From assembly GCA_965284365.1 (NCBI GenBank), contig OZ260079.1:6262001-6326000 (forward strand): a DNA stretch of 64,000 nucleotides, read 5' to 3'. The stretch comes from Phragmitibacter sp965284365. Its GTDB lineage: Bacteria; Verrucomicrobiota; Verrucomicrobiia; Verrucomicrobiales; Verrucomicrobiaceae. The position numbers and the translations under genes are program-made. Below are positions 7,409 to 15,688 of the stretch, piece by piece; the stretch's first letter is position 1, and the number at the start of each line of letters is the position of its first letter. The notes under the pieces were generated by a model. It was not told where the DNA came from and ran no database searches. It worked only from the letters and a program-made list of their open reading frames with translations.

Positions 7409-8662
7409 TCACTGCGCCGCTTGCAGAATACCTGCGGCTTTGTGGCGGGTTTCTTCCCACTCACGTTCGGGATCGGAGTCGGCCACGATGCCAGCGCCGG
7501 TGTGGAACTGGATGATATCGTCCTCTCTCCAGGCGGTCCGGATGGCGATGTTGAACATGCTTTCACCATTAAAGCCAAAGCCCCCAATGGCGCCGGTGTA
7601 GATGCCGCGCTGATGAGGTTCCAGTTCCCGGATGATCTCCAGGGCGCGTTTCTTCGGGGCGCCGCTGATGGAGCCTCCGGGAAAACAGGCGGCGAAGGCA
7701 TCTACGTAATCCACATTCTCCCGCAAGCGGCCTTCTACCGCAGAGACCAAGTGTTGCACCTGTGCGTAGCGTTCCAAACGCAGCAGCGCGGTGACTTCCA
7801 CACTGCCGTATTCACAGACCTGGCCGAGGTCATTACGTTCCAGATCCGTGATCATCACGAGTTCCGCGCGTTCCTTGGGTGACTCTACCAGTTCTCGAGC
7901 CAAGTCCGCATCCTGAGCGGGCGTCGCTCCGCGAGGCCGCGTTCCTTTGATGGGATGGGTCAGAATATGCCGCCCGCTCATCTTGAGAAAGCACTCCGGG
8001 GAAGCGCTGAAGACCTGCACACCTGCCAAGTCCAGATAGGCCCCGTACGGTGCGGGTGATTGTTCGCGGAGCCGTTCATAGAAATCCCACGGCTCCAGAT
8101 TCTTCGGCCAGGGTGCCGACCAAGGATAAGACAGGTTCACCTGATAAATGTCGCCAGCGGCGATGTACTCCTGCGCGCGGCGAACCATGCCGCAGAAAGT
8201 CTCTTTATCCATGAGCGGCGAGAAGCGCATCGGGACAGCGCTTATCTCTCCGCCAATAGACAGCCGACGGGCTTGCGTTTCCATGGCCACCGCGCCGTCC
8301 TCCGGCGGACCCGCCAGCCAAGTTCCTGTATCGTGCTGATAGACTGAGCAGCGTGGATAAAGTCCCAGCACATACTGCCCTTCAAAACCCACCCAGCCGA
8401 AGAGCCCGCCACTCGGAACGCCAAGATCAGGCGACGCATGGCGGCGATGCTTATGCAGAATTTGTCGCAGCTTGGCCGCGTCTTCCGCCAGATGACCTTC
8501 ATAGACCTCCACCGGATCCACCGCCAGAATGGAGAGACTCCGGGATTGGGACAAGGCACTGTCCAGATAGATCAGGCCTGTGCGGTCGCGCAATCTCCGT
8601 GCCGCTTCCCATGGGGACAATGAAGCGGTAGCTACGCTGGGAATGGAGGGCACGGCCGGCAA
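7409..8662 (-). CDS. pabB: Aminodeoxychorismate synthase component I
   Basis: A 417-residue chorismate-binding enzyme that converts chorismate plus ammonia (from the PabA subunit) to aminodeoxychorismate for folate. The motif HPIKGTRPRG carries the Lys that distinguishes PabB from anthranilate synthase TrpE. The conserved SPKERAELVMITDLERNDLG, FPGGSISGAPKKRALEII and HTGAGIVADSDPEREWEET segments complete the active site. The N-terminal 100 residues form the typical TrpE-like lead domain, ending in GGLFGWVGFEGQY. No pabA or pabC lies beside it. The upstream gap contains the inverted-repeat element at 8762-8905. Confidence 0.93.
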   Translation of the reverse strand: MPAVPSIPSVATASLSPWEAARRLRDRTGLIYLDSALSQSRSLSILAVDPVEVYEGHLAEDAAKLRQILHKHRRHASPDLGVPSGGLFGWVGFEGQYVLGLYPRCSVYQHDTGTWLAGPPEDGAVAMETQARRLSIGGEISAVPMRFSPLMDKETFCGMVRRAQEYIAAGDIYQVNLSYPWSAPWPKNLEPWDFYERLREQSPAPYGAYLDLAGVQVFSASPECFLKMSGRHILTHPIKGTRPRGATPAQDADLARELVESPKERAELVMITDLERNDLGQVCEYGSVEVTALLRLERYAQVQHLVSAVEGRLRENVDYVDAFAACFPGGSISGAPKKRALEIIRELEPHQRGIYTGAIGGFGFNGESMFNIAIRTAWREDDIIQFHTGAGIVADSDPEREWEETRHKAAGILQAAQ

Positions 8663-8761
8663 GGCTTCCGTTAATTAATTGAGGACGAACGTCTGAGGTG
8701 CAAGAAAGAAAGAACCCGGCCAGCCTGGGAAGCGAATGAGCCGGATTCTGAATTGAGATTT

Positions 8762-8905
8762 ACCGCGAAGACGCGAAGGGCGCGAAAGATGAGGAAGTTA
8801 GAAAAGTATATCAGGTTGATGCATGTCACTTGCTGATGATGAACGTTCCGCAATTCCATAGTCATCAAACCCTTTCAACCTTCGCGCCCTTCGCGTCTTC
8901 GCGGT
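8762..8905. repeat. Inverted-repeat element with perfect 25-bp arms
   Basis: ACCGCGAAGACGCGAAGG plus GCGCGAA (8762-8786) is repeated exactly as its reverse complement at 8881-8905, with a 94-base centre that shows further weak pairing next to the arms. It lies in the gap between pabB and the GGQ-protein gene, both on the minus strand. Related sequence occurs at 5658-5692 and 43965-44092. It resembles the 'GAAGACGCGAAGG' type dispersed palindromes of soil bacteria and could be a small non-autonomous mobile element or a REP-like hairpin. No coding capacity. Confidence 0.85.
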
Positions 8906-8927
8906 TCCATTTCGGGGTTTCTGTTTT

Positions 8928-9350
8928 CTAATCTGACTCCCACTTCTTGGCCGTCCGGTTCCGTTTCACTTCTCCGCGCTGACGCTTACCTTCGAGGATA
9001 CGTTTTTGCAGACCCCTCGGTCGTGGCCGGTTCTGCCGCTTCTTCTTTTCTACGGCGTCCTTCTTTTCCTGGCGAGCCGCCTGTAGCTTGTCCTCCAGCT
9101 TCGTACAGAGATCTTCCCGCGCGATGACACGGTTCTGGCTCTGGGAACGTTCCCTCTGACAGCGCACCTCCAGACCCGTCGGCACATGACGGAGCACGAC
9201 CGTCGAGGATGTCTTGTTGATCTTCTGTCCGCCTGCACCCGCGCCGCGGATGAAGCTCTCTTCCAAGTCTTCCTCCTTGATGCCCAAACGCTTCATGCGC
9301 TTGCTGAGCGCCGCTTCACGGGGATCGGGACCTGGAGACGTCTCAGCCAT
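8928..9350 (-). CDS. Release-factor-like GGQ protein (ribosome rescue type)
   Basis: A 140-residue stand-alone GGQ-domain protein. The catalytic motif (RGAGAGGQKINKTSS, GGQ at residues 40-42) that triggers peptidyl-tRNA hydrolysis is followed by the RF-type VRCQRERSQSQNR segment and a strongly basic C-terminal tail (KKKRQNRPRPRG...KRNRTAKKW). It has no codon-recognition domain, so it cannot read stop codons as RF1 or RF2 do. This layout matches ArfB/YaeJ and the mitochondrial C12orf65-type factors that release stalled ribosomes, with the basic tail likely entering the mRNA channel. It starts 20 bases after ffh on the same strand, so it is probably co-transcribed with it. Confidence 0.88.
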   Translation of the reverse strand: MAETSPGPDPREAALSKRMKRLGIKEEDLEESFIRGAGAGGQKINKTSSTVVLRHVPTGLEVRCQRERSQSQNRVIAREDLCTKLEDKLQAARQEKKDAVEKKKRQNRPRPRGLQKRILEGKRQRGEVKRNRTAKKWESD

Positions 9351-9370
9351 CGCACAACAACCTATCCGCT

Positions 9371-10810
9371 CTAGAAGCGGAAGCCCTTGGGCCGTTTGGG
9401 TTTGGAGCCTTTGCCGAAGCCGCCGCCCATGCCAGGGGGCATACCCATTCCACCCATGCCACCGAGACCGGGCATTCCGCCACCACCACCACCACCGCCG
9501 CCGCCAAACATCCCACCGGCGAGGCTCTTCATCATGCCCTTGTTCTTCATGAGCTTCCGCATCATGTCGAACTGCTTCAGCAGTTGATTGATCTCCATGA
9601 CAGGTCGGCCACAGCCCGCTGCGATGCGCCGACGGCGGCTGCCGTTGATAAGATCAGGATTGGCGCGCTCCTTCGGCGTCATGCTGAGGACGATGGCCTC
9701 GACATGCTTCATGCGCTTGTCATCCACGTTCAGGTCCTTCATGGCGCCCATTCCTGGCAGCATGCCGAGGATGGATTCCAAGGGCCCCAGCTTCTTCATG
9801 AACTTCATCTGGCCGAGGAAGTCATTGAAATCAAACTTGGCTTCCTGCACCCGCTTGGCGAGGCGCATGGCATCTTCCTGATCGATGCTTTCCGCGGCTT
9901 TCTCCACGAGGCTCACCACGTCACCCATGCCGAGGATGCGCTGGGCCATGCGGTCGGGATGGAAAACATCCAGCTGATCAATCTTCTCGCCAACACCGGT
10001 GAACTTGATGGGGCAGCCGGTGACCTGCTTCATGGAAAGCAGAGCGCCACCACGGGCATCGCCGTCCAGCTTCGTCATGATGAGACCGGTCACGCCGATC
10101 GCTTCATGGAAAGTCTTGGCGACATTGACCGCCTGCTGGCCAGTCGCTGCGTCTGCTACCAACAGGGTCTCCTTCGGCCCGATGGCATCGCGAATCTGCG
10201 CAAGCTGCTTGAGCAGATCTTCATCCACTTCCTGGCGGCCCGCGGTATCGAAGATCGCGATTCCCCCACCCTGCGCAACGATCCACGGCAAGGCATCCCG
10301 CGCGACTTTGACAGGATCCTTCTCCGAAGGATCGGGCTGATACACTGGGACACCGATAGACTCGCCAAGGATGGCCAACTGCTTCACAGCAGCGGGACGA
10401 AAGACGTCGCAAGCGATGAGCAACGGCTTCTTGCCCTGCTTCTTCAGGTGATTGGCCAGTTTCGCTGACGTCGTGGTTTTACCTGCACCGTTCAGACCGG
10501 CGATGAGGATGCGGCGCGGCTCTTCCAGATTGAGGGTCGCGGTCTCTGCCCCGAGCAACTCGACCAGTTCATCGTGAAAGATTTTGACGATCTGCTGGCC
10601 CGGGGAAACGGAGCGCAGCACTTCCTGACCTAATGCCTTGGTCTTGACCGATTCGATCAGGTCCTTGGTGACCTTGAAATCCACGTCCGCTTCCAGCAGA
10701 GCCAGACGGATTTCCCGCATCGCATCGGTGATGTTCGACTCGGAAATCTTGCCATGGCCGCGCAGCTTTTTGAAGGCGGACTCGAGCTTTTCTTGAAGGG
10801 TGGACAGCAT
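9371..10810 (-). CDS. ffh: Signal recognition particle protein Ffh
   Basis: A 479-residue GTPase that binds signal sequences and 4.5S RNA and delivers ribosomes to FtsY at the membrane. The N domain (MLSTLQEKLESAFKKLRGHG) is followed by the G domain with GLNGAGKTTTSAKLA, DVFRPAA, DTAGRQ and TKLDGDARGGA. The M domain has the GQMKFMKKLGPLESILGMLPG finger and the RRRRIAAGCGR RNA-binding helix. The C-terminus is unusual: an uninterrupted run of about ten Gly followed by Gly/Met repeats and a basic KPKRPKGFRF end. The ATG at 10810 is chosen; an in-frame upstream start would add 35 Pro/Arg-rich residues inside the preceding gene. It sits 25 bases after the NodB-lipoprotein gene and 20 bases before the GGQ gene. 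Confidence 0.96.
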   Translation of the reverse strand: MLSTLQEKLESAFKKLRGHGKISESNITDAMREIRLALLEADVDFKVTKDLIESVKTKALGQEVLRSVSPGQQIVKIFHDELVELLGAETATLNLEEPRRILIAGLNGAGKTTTSAKLANHLKKQGKKPLLIACDVFRPAAVKQLAILGESIGVPVYQPDPSEKDPVKVARDALPWIVAQGGGIAIFDTAGRQEVDEDLLKQLAQIRDAIGPKETLLVADAATGQQAVNVAKTFHEAIGVTGLIMTKLDGDARGGALLSMKQVTGCPIKFTGVGEKIDQLDVFHPDRMAQRILGMGDVVSLVEKAAESIDQEDAMRLAKRVQEAKFDFNDFLGQMKFMKKLGPLESILGMLPGMGAMKDLNVDDKRMKHVEAIVLSMTPKERANPDLINGSRRRRIAAGCGRPVMEINQLLKQFDMMRKLMKNKGMMKSLAGGMFGGGGGGGGGGMPGLGGMGGMGMPPGMGGGFGKGSKPKRPKGFRF

Positions 10811-10835
10811 GAGAAATGGGAGAGAAGAAAGGGAT

Positions 10836-12245
10836 CTAGGAGGCTTTGGCAGGGGTCGCGGCGGCGGGCGGCGCGGGAGCGGCAGGCGCGTCTGGGGTGA
10901 TGCCCGGTGCTTCATCCGGTGTCACTTGACGATAGGCGGCTTCCAGATCGATCTTGAAGCTCCAGGAGAGAACCTCTGCTTTCGTTTCAGCCGCACGGCG
11001 GAAGGTCAGCACCGCTGTGCATTCCCCCACACGGAGACGCTGGGGCACACGGTAAGTGACCTTCTGTGCGGCAGGGTCATAGTTGAAAGGCACCGGCCCA
11101 AAGCCGCTTACGCGCAGGCCCAGGGAGTCTGGCGCAACCGGTCCGAGTTTAGACAGATCGGCCTCCAGCATGGGACGACGCTCTTGCACGGTGGAGTTTG
11201 CTTCTGGCTTCACAGTCACCAGTTTTTCGCCCTGTTCGTTGACCGCATCCGGCTTGATGAACTTGCTATCGGCGATGCTGCCACTGCCACCCCGGAAGTT
11301 CGTGGCGAGCTTGAAGTTTACGTCCTTGTCTCCGAGCTGGGTGAAGCGGGGCAGGAGACCATTAGGCGTGTCCCAAGTCAGCTTTTGCGGATTCACTGTC
11401 ACCGCAGCATCATAGCCGGATTCGAGAGTGAGTTTCACGATCTCATCGGACTTGTTCCCATACGGATAGGCGAGCGTCTGGCAGGGCTTGCCGAAAGTTT
11501 CCTCTAGCCACTTCTTTGAGTCTGCGATCTCAGCACGAAGCCACTCCTGATACTTCTCAGGCGTCATGCTGCGCTTGGTCATGGCCAGCGGCTGGTGGGA
11601 GAGCGTGTGACTGCCGAGTTCACCGCCATTGTCCAGCATCTCCTTGATCTGCGGGATGGTCATTGAGCGGCCCCCGGTACCCACGTACTTCTTGTAGAGA
11701 TAGAGGGTGAAGGGGTAGCCGAACTCTTTCAGAATCGGGAAGGCATATTCATGCTCGCCGACCCAGCCGTCATCCAAGGTGATGACCACTGCCTCGTCCG
11801 GAATGTTCTTTTCGCCCTTCTTCCAGGCGATCACGTCCGACATGGGAATGACAGGAATGTTCGCATCTTTCAGTGCCTGCATTTGCGCGCGGAAGACAGG
11901 AACGCTGACCATCATTTCCGTCCGTGGAATACGCGGCACGAAATCGTGATACAGGAGAATGGAAACGATACTTGCTTTGTTCAGCTCAAAAGGCTCCGCG
12001 ACTGGCGCAGTGGGCACCGGAGCGGTCGCGGCATCCGGCGAGAAGACGTTGGCGGTCTCCAGCTTTTTCTGGGCCTGCTCCTCTTCAGCAGTCAGGGGCT
12101 GCTCGGCAGGAGCGACCTTTTTTGCAGGGGGTTTCGGAAGAAACTGTTCAAGTTTCTCCAGGCAGGACGTCAGCAGGCCCGCACAGAGCAGCAGCGTCGG
12201 CAAAGCGCCGAGCCGCTTCCATTGGCACCGGGAAATTTTTTTCAT
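10836..12245 (-). CDS. Polysaccharide deacetylase-like (NodB) lipoprotein
   Basis: A 469-residue predicted lipoprotein. The N-terminus has a positive start, a hydrophobic core and a lipobox LLTSC with Cys28. A linker is followed by a NodB-type carbohydrate esterase 4 domain from about residue 92: ILLYHDFVPR, ITLDDGW (Asp158/Asp159) and the metal-binding SHTLSHQPL (His213 and His217). These are the motifs that hold the divalent metal in peptidoglycan or chitin-like deacetylases. The last roughly 120 residues form an unrecognised beta-rich domain and a Pro/Ala tail. Its substrate is unknown. It starts 64 bases after gntK and ends 25 bases before ffh, within a compact minus-strand run. Confidence 0.82.
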   Translation of the reverse strand: MKKISRCQWKRLGALPTLLLCAGLLTSCLEKLEQFLPKPPAKKVAPAEQPLTAEEEQAQKKLETANVFSPDAATAPVPTAPVAEPFELNKASIVSILLYHDFVPRIPRTEMMVSVPVFRAQMQALKDANIPVIPMSDVIAWKKGEKNIPDEAVVITLDDGWVGEHEYAFPILKEFGYPFTLYLYKKYVGTGGRSMTIPQIKEMLDNGGELGSHTLSHQPLAMTKRSMTPEKYQEWLRAEIADSKKWLEETFGKPCQTLAYPYGNKSDEIVKLTLESGYDAAVTVNPQKLTWDTPNGLLPRFTQLGDKDVNFKLATNFRGGSGSIADSKFIKPDAVNEQGEKLVTVKPEANSTVQERRPMLEADLSKLGPVAPDSLGLRVSGFGPVPFNYDPAAQKVTYRVPQRLRVGECTAVLTFRRAAETKAEVLSWSFKIDLEAAYRQVTPDEAPGITPDAPAAPAPPAAATPAKAS

Positions 12246-12309
12246 GGCGTGAGTACCCCGCAGAGTAGCACAGGGTTCCGAGGGGGAAAGCAAGAAGACG
12301 GGGTGCGCT

Positions 12310-12864
12310 TCAGCTCGCCGCCGACGCCTCGCCGGAAAACTGGGCAAGGATGTTCGTTACGATCTCATCCGGAGTGGGTGAGACATCCACGATGTAAGCG
12401 TCCTTCGGCTCTTCCAAGGCGGCGAACTGGCTGTCCAGCAGTGCGGGTGGCATGAAGTGCCCTTTCCGGGCGCCGATGCGTTCGCCAATGAGTTCGCGTG
12501 AGCCTTTCAGGTAAACAAAGGCAACGGATTCGGGTGGGTCATCGCCTCGCAACAGATGACGATATCTGTCCTTCAGTGCGGAACAGGCGAGTACATAAGG
12601 CTGACCACGGCCCTGATGATCGGTGATGTGATCCCGCAGAATCTGCAGCCAGGGCCAGCGGTCATCATCCGTCAGTGGCGTACCCGCAGACATCTTGGCT
12701 TTGTTGGCAGGAGGGTGAAGATCATCCGCATCCTCAAAGGCGCCGCCCAGGGCCGTGGCGAGCTTGGCGCCGATGAGCGATTTCCCGGATCCGCTCACGC
12801 CCATGACGATGACAGTGCTAGGCCACTTGCTGGTGCCCCTGGTGCCAGTGGAATTTGTGCTCAT
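12310..12864 (-). CDS. gntK: Gluconokinase
   Basis: A 184-residue small P-loop kinase that phosphorylates gluconate to 6-phosphogluconate. The P-loop GVSGSGKS (residues 22-29) is followed by the family-specific FEDADDLHPPANKAKMSAGTPL with its DxDxxHP substrate loop, DDDRWPWL, ACSALKDRYR and a late FVYLKG strand. These together separate gluconokinases from shikimate kinases. Its ATG overlaps the stop of the upstream ABC ATPase by four bases (ATGA), so translation is probably coupled. No gluconate transporter or dehydrogenase is adjacent. Confidence 0.92.
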   Translation of the reverse strand: MSTNSTGTRGTSKWPSTVIVMGVSGSGKSLIGAKLATALGGAFEDADDLHPPANKAKMSAGTPLTDDDRWPWLQILRDHITDHQGRGQPYVLACSALKDRYRHLLRGDDPPESVAFVYLKGSRELIGERIGARKGHFMPPALLDSQFAALEEPKDAYIVDVSPTPDEIVTNILAQFSGEASAAS

Positions 12865-13595
12865 ACGCCGTCGTCCTTTGCAACCATATCCAGAAAGAGT
12901 TCTTCCAGCCGAACCCCATCAGCAGCATGCGTCCTACGCAGTTCCTCCATGGTGCCGAGGGCAATGAGCTGCCCGTTGTTCAGAATGCCGATGCGGTCCG
13001 CGAGTTCTTCAGCGATGTTCAACAGATGCGTGGACATGAGCACGGTCATGCCCTCCCGGCTACGCTGTTTCAACTCCTGTTTCACAATGCGCGCGTGAAT
13101 GGGATCAAGCCCCACCATGGGTTCATCAATGATGAAGACCTTTGGCTCATGCAAAAGGGCTGCGGCGATGGCCAGCCGCTGTCTTGTGCCGTGACTCAAA
13201 TTTTCGATCCGCTGATGCGCATACGCATTTAAATGAAACTTCTCGAACAGTTCCATGCCGAGAGCCTCCGAGCGCTTCTCATTCATCTCAAAGATGTCCG
13301 CAATGAAGCGCATGAACTCGAGCGGGGTCAGCTTTTCATAGAAGACGGCCACATCCGGCACATACCCGAGCAGAGCCTTGGCCTTGAGGGGATCGGTCTG
13401 AATGTCGTGCCCGCAGAGTTGCACCGCGCCGCGCACGGGTTTCATCAACCCCGTGAGCAGTTTGATCGCGGTAGTCTTGCCGGCACCATTGGGCCCCAAG
13501 AAGGCAAAGAATTCGCCTTGGGGTATATGCAGGGTGAGACCATCCAGGGCACGGAAATCTCCGTAGTCCATGGTCAGGTCGGTCATGTCAATCAT
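12861..13595 (-). CDS. ABC transporter ATP-binding protein
   Basis: A 244-residue ABC ATPase. Walker A (GPNGAGKT, residues 34-41), the signature LSHGTRQ (133-139), Walker B (VFIIDEP) and the switch His in MSTHLL are all present. The LSHGT form of the signature and the overall pattern fit drug/natronexporter-type ABC-2 ATPases. No permease gene lies next to it: the upstream neighbour is a protein with one N-terminal membrane helix. It starts one base after that gene ends and overlaps gntK by four bases. It either works with a permease encoded elsewhere or with the neighbouring membrane protein in a non-standard way. Confidence 0.9.
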   Translation of the reverse strand: MIDMTDLTMDYGDFRALDGLTLHIPQGEFFAFLGPNGAGKTTAIKLLTGLMKPVRGAVQLCGHDIQTDPLKAKALLGYVPDVAVFYEKLTPLEFMRFIADIFEMNEKRSEALGMELFEKFHLNAYAHQRIENLSHGTRQRLAIAAALLHEPKVFIIDEPMVGLDPIHARIVKQELKQRSREGMTVLMSTHLLNIAEELADRIGILNNGQLIALGTMEELRRTHAADGVRLEELFLDMVAKDDGV

Positions 13596-13596
13596 A

Positions 13597-14400
13597 CTAC
13601 AAACTCTTCTCCTCCGTTTCCTCTTCGTCTGGGTAATCGGGCACCAGCCCGTGAATGATCGGCTCCACCAGACGATAACCTTCCGGTAAAGTGATGAGCG
13701 CCAGTTCGCCCACTTCGGTGAAGAAGGCCTTCGCCTGCCAGCGATCCATCACACTGAACTCGAGGACAAAGCCCCGGCGGTTCTGCCCTGCGAGCACCAT
13801 GCGGCCCTCCCGCGCTTTCACCTTCACGAGTTTCGACGCATCCGCGCCAGCGTCGGCGGGCACGCCAAGTTGATTCGCCATCATGGCCGGGTCCCCCAGC
13901 ATTTGAGCGAGCATCGGTTGAATGGTGTTATGGTCAGCCGTGACGATACCATTTTGCTTCAGGGTGAACTCGGGGATGCGTTTGTCCGGAGGCCAGCGAA
14001 AGTCGAGTATCATGCCGGTGGTGGGCAGCCGGATCTGCCCCGTGGATCCCAGCCACGTGTCCAGATTTTTTAACTGGATGTCAAAACGCCACGCGATCTG
14101 GCCCTGCACGCCCTTGACCGAACCTTCCTCCAGCAATCCGGACACCATGATGCTGTAGTCATTGTTCGATGGACTCTTGGAAGCTTTCCGCTGGTTGATC
14201 GAAGCATGACCGAGTTTCTGGTCGCGGTGGTAGATATGCAGCGTGTTCAGAGTCGCGCCAAGCTCGAGGAAATTCTTGAGGATCGTGCGTGGAGGAATCT
14301 CAGCGAACCCTGCCCCTTCAGGCACGTAGGTGTGCCGCAGCAGGAGCACCGTCATGGTAATCCAGAAAGCCAGAGTCAGGATGGTGAGCGTACGCCACAT
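13597..14400 (-). CDS. Membrane-anchored protein of unknown function next to the ABC ATPase
   Basis: A 267-residue protein with one N-terminal membrane helix (TLTILTLAFWITMTVLLL) and a long soluble part that should lie outside the cytoplasm. The soluble region is beta-rich, with no catalytic motif I recognise. It contains an MLGDPAMMANQLGV patch near the middle and an acidic tail (DYPDEEETEEKSL). The ATG at 14400 puts the helix at the N-terminus; an upstream in-frame start at 14454 would add 18 residues. It begins the run that continues into the ABC ATPase one base later, so the two products probably act together. I do not recognise its family. Confidence 0.65.
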   Translation of the reverse strand: MWRTLTILTLAFWITMTVLLLRHTYVPEGAGFAEIPPRTILKNFLELGATLNTLHIYHRDQKLGHASINQRKASKSPSNNDYSIMVSGLLEEGSVKGVQGQIAWRFDIQLKNLDTWLGSTGQIRLPTTGMILDFRWPPDKRIPEFTLKQNGIVTADHNTIQPMLAQMLGDPAMMANQLGVPADAGADASKLVKVKAREGRMVLAGQNRRGFVLEFSVMDRWQAKAFFTEVGELALITLPEGYRLVEPIIHGLVPDYPDEEETEEKSL

Positions 14401-14632
14401 GAAGAAAAATCGTAGGGCAAGGAAAGCAGCAAAGGTCAGCGCGCGGCAAGACAATTCTGGGACGAACCGTATGCTGATGCGGGCCTATGCTCATGGCATT
14501 CTTACGCTTCCCGAAGCTTCGGCGACGTAGCCGGATTTCTGCAATTTCTCCATTGAACATCAAGGGTTGCGGACTGTCTCAGGTTGCGGCAGAGTCAACC
14601 GTCACACTTCACAACCTTCGCCACACGTAACC

Positions 14633-15655
14633 ATGCCCTTCCCCGTTTCCACCATTCTTCTCGGCATTGTCGTTCTCATCGGCATCGTCTTCGTGATGAT
14701 CATGGCCAAGTTCTTCAACCTCTGGCTGCGCGCGAAGATCTCGAACGCTCCAGTCAGCATCCCGACGCTGGTGGCCATGTGGCTGCGCGGCGTGCCCAAT
14801 TCCATGGTCGTGGACAATCGCATCACTGCCAGCAAGGCAGGATTGCACATCACCACCGATGGATTAGAAGCCCACTATCTGGCGGGTGGTAACATCAATC
14901 AGGTCGTGCTTTCTCTTATCGCAGCGGACAAGGCAGGCATGAGCCTGGACTTCAATCGCGCCTGCGCCATTGACCTTGCCTGTAAAGGCACCTCGAAGAC
15001 CGTCATCGAAGCGGTGCGTACCAGCATCAACCCAAAGGTCATCGACTGCCCCAGCGCGGAGATGGGCAAGGGCGGCAAGATCGACGCGGTGGCGCGTGAT
15101 GGTATTTCCCTGCGTGTGCGCGCCCGCGTGACCGTGCGCACAAACCTGGATCGCTTCATTGGCGGCGCCACGGAAGAAACGGTCATCGCCCGTGTGGGTG
15201 AAGGCATCGTGACCTGTATCGGTTCCAGCCAGAGCTACAAGGACGTGCTCGAAAATCCGGACAGCATTTCCAAGGTCGTATTGCAGAAGGGTGTCGATGT
15301 CGGCACCGCGTTTGAGATCATCTCCATTGATATCGCGGACGTGGATGTAGGCGAAAACGTCGGCGCCAAGTTGCAGGCCGATCAGGCTGAAACAGATAAG
15401 AAGATCGCTCAGGCAAACGCCGAAGTCCGCCGTGCCGCTGCTGTGGCGGTGGAGCAGGAAATGGCTGCACGCACGCAGGAAATGCGGGCCAAGGTCGTGG
15501 AGTCCGAAGCTCAGATTCCGATGGCTATCGCCGAAGCTTTCCGCGCGGGCAATCTGGGTGTCATGGACTTCGCGAAGTACAAGAACATCTCTGCGGATAC
15601 CGAAATGCGTCAGAGCATCGCAGGTGAAAATCCTGCGTCACACGAGAAGCGCTAA
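14633..15655 (+). CDS. floA: Flotillin-like protein FloA
   Basis: A 340-residue membrane scaffold protein linked to functional membrane microdomains. An N-terminal hairpin membrane segment (ILLGIVVLIGIVFVMIMAKF) leads into LWLRAKISNAPVSIPTLVAMWLRGV, which is diagnostic of the FloA/YqfA family. Then comes a SPFH-type domain (ISLRVRARVTVRTNLDRFIGG) and an Ala/Glu-rich coiled coil from about residue 240 (ADQAETDKKIAQANAEVRRA). Length matches Bacillus FloA. The ATG at 14633 is used; an upstream in-frame start would add 22 non-conserved residues. It is divergent from the ABC/gntK run and is followed after 33 bases by a small membrane protein. Confidence 0.95.
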   Translation: MPFPVSTILLGIVVLIGIVFVMIMAKFFNLWLRAKISNAPVSIPTLVAMWLRGVPNSMVVDNRITASKAGLHITTDGLEAHYLAGGNINQVVLSLIAADKAGMSLDFNRACAIDLACKGTSKTVIEAVRTSINPKVIDCPSAEMGKGGKIDAVARDGISLRVRARVTVRTNLDRFIGGATEETVIARVGEGIVTCIGSSQSYKDVLENPDSISKVVLQKGVDVGTAFEIISIDIADVDVGENVGAKLQADQAETDKKIAQANAEVRRAAAVAVEQEMAARTQEMRAKVVESEAQIPMAIAEAFRAGNLGVMDFAKYKNISADTEMRQSIAGENPASHEKR

Positions 15656-15688
15656 GCCTGTCCAATCAAAGACACCCCACTGACTACG

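Noticed and set aside
8762..8905. Considered an insertion-sequence remnant with a transposase
   Set aside because: The 94-base centre has no coding capacity and no transposase fragment is seen, so only a non-coding repeat is claimed.
9584..10468. Plus-strand open frame opposite ffh (294 residues)
   Set aside because: It falls inside conserved Ffh domains and shows no motif.
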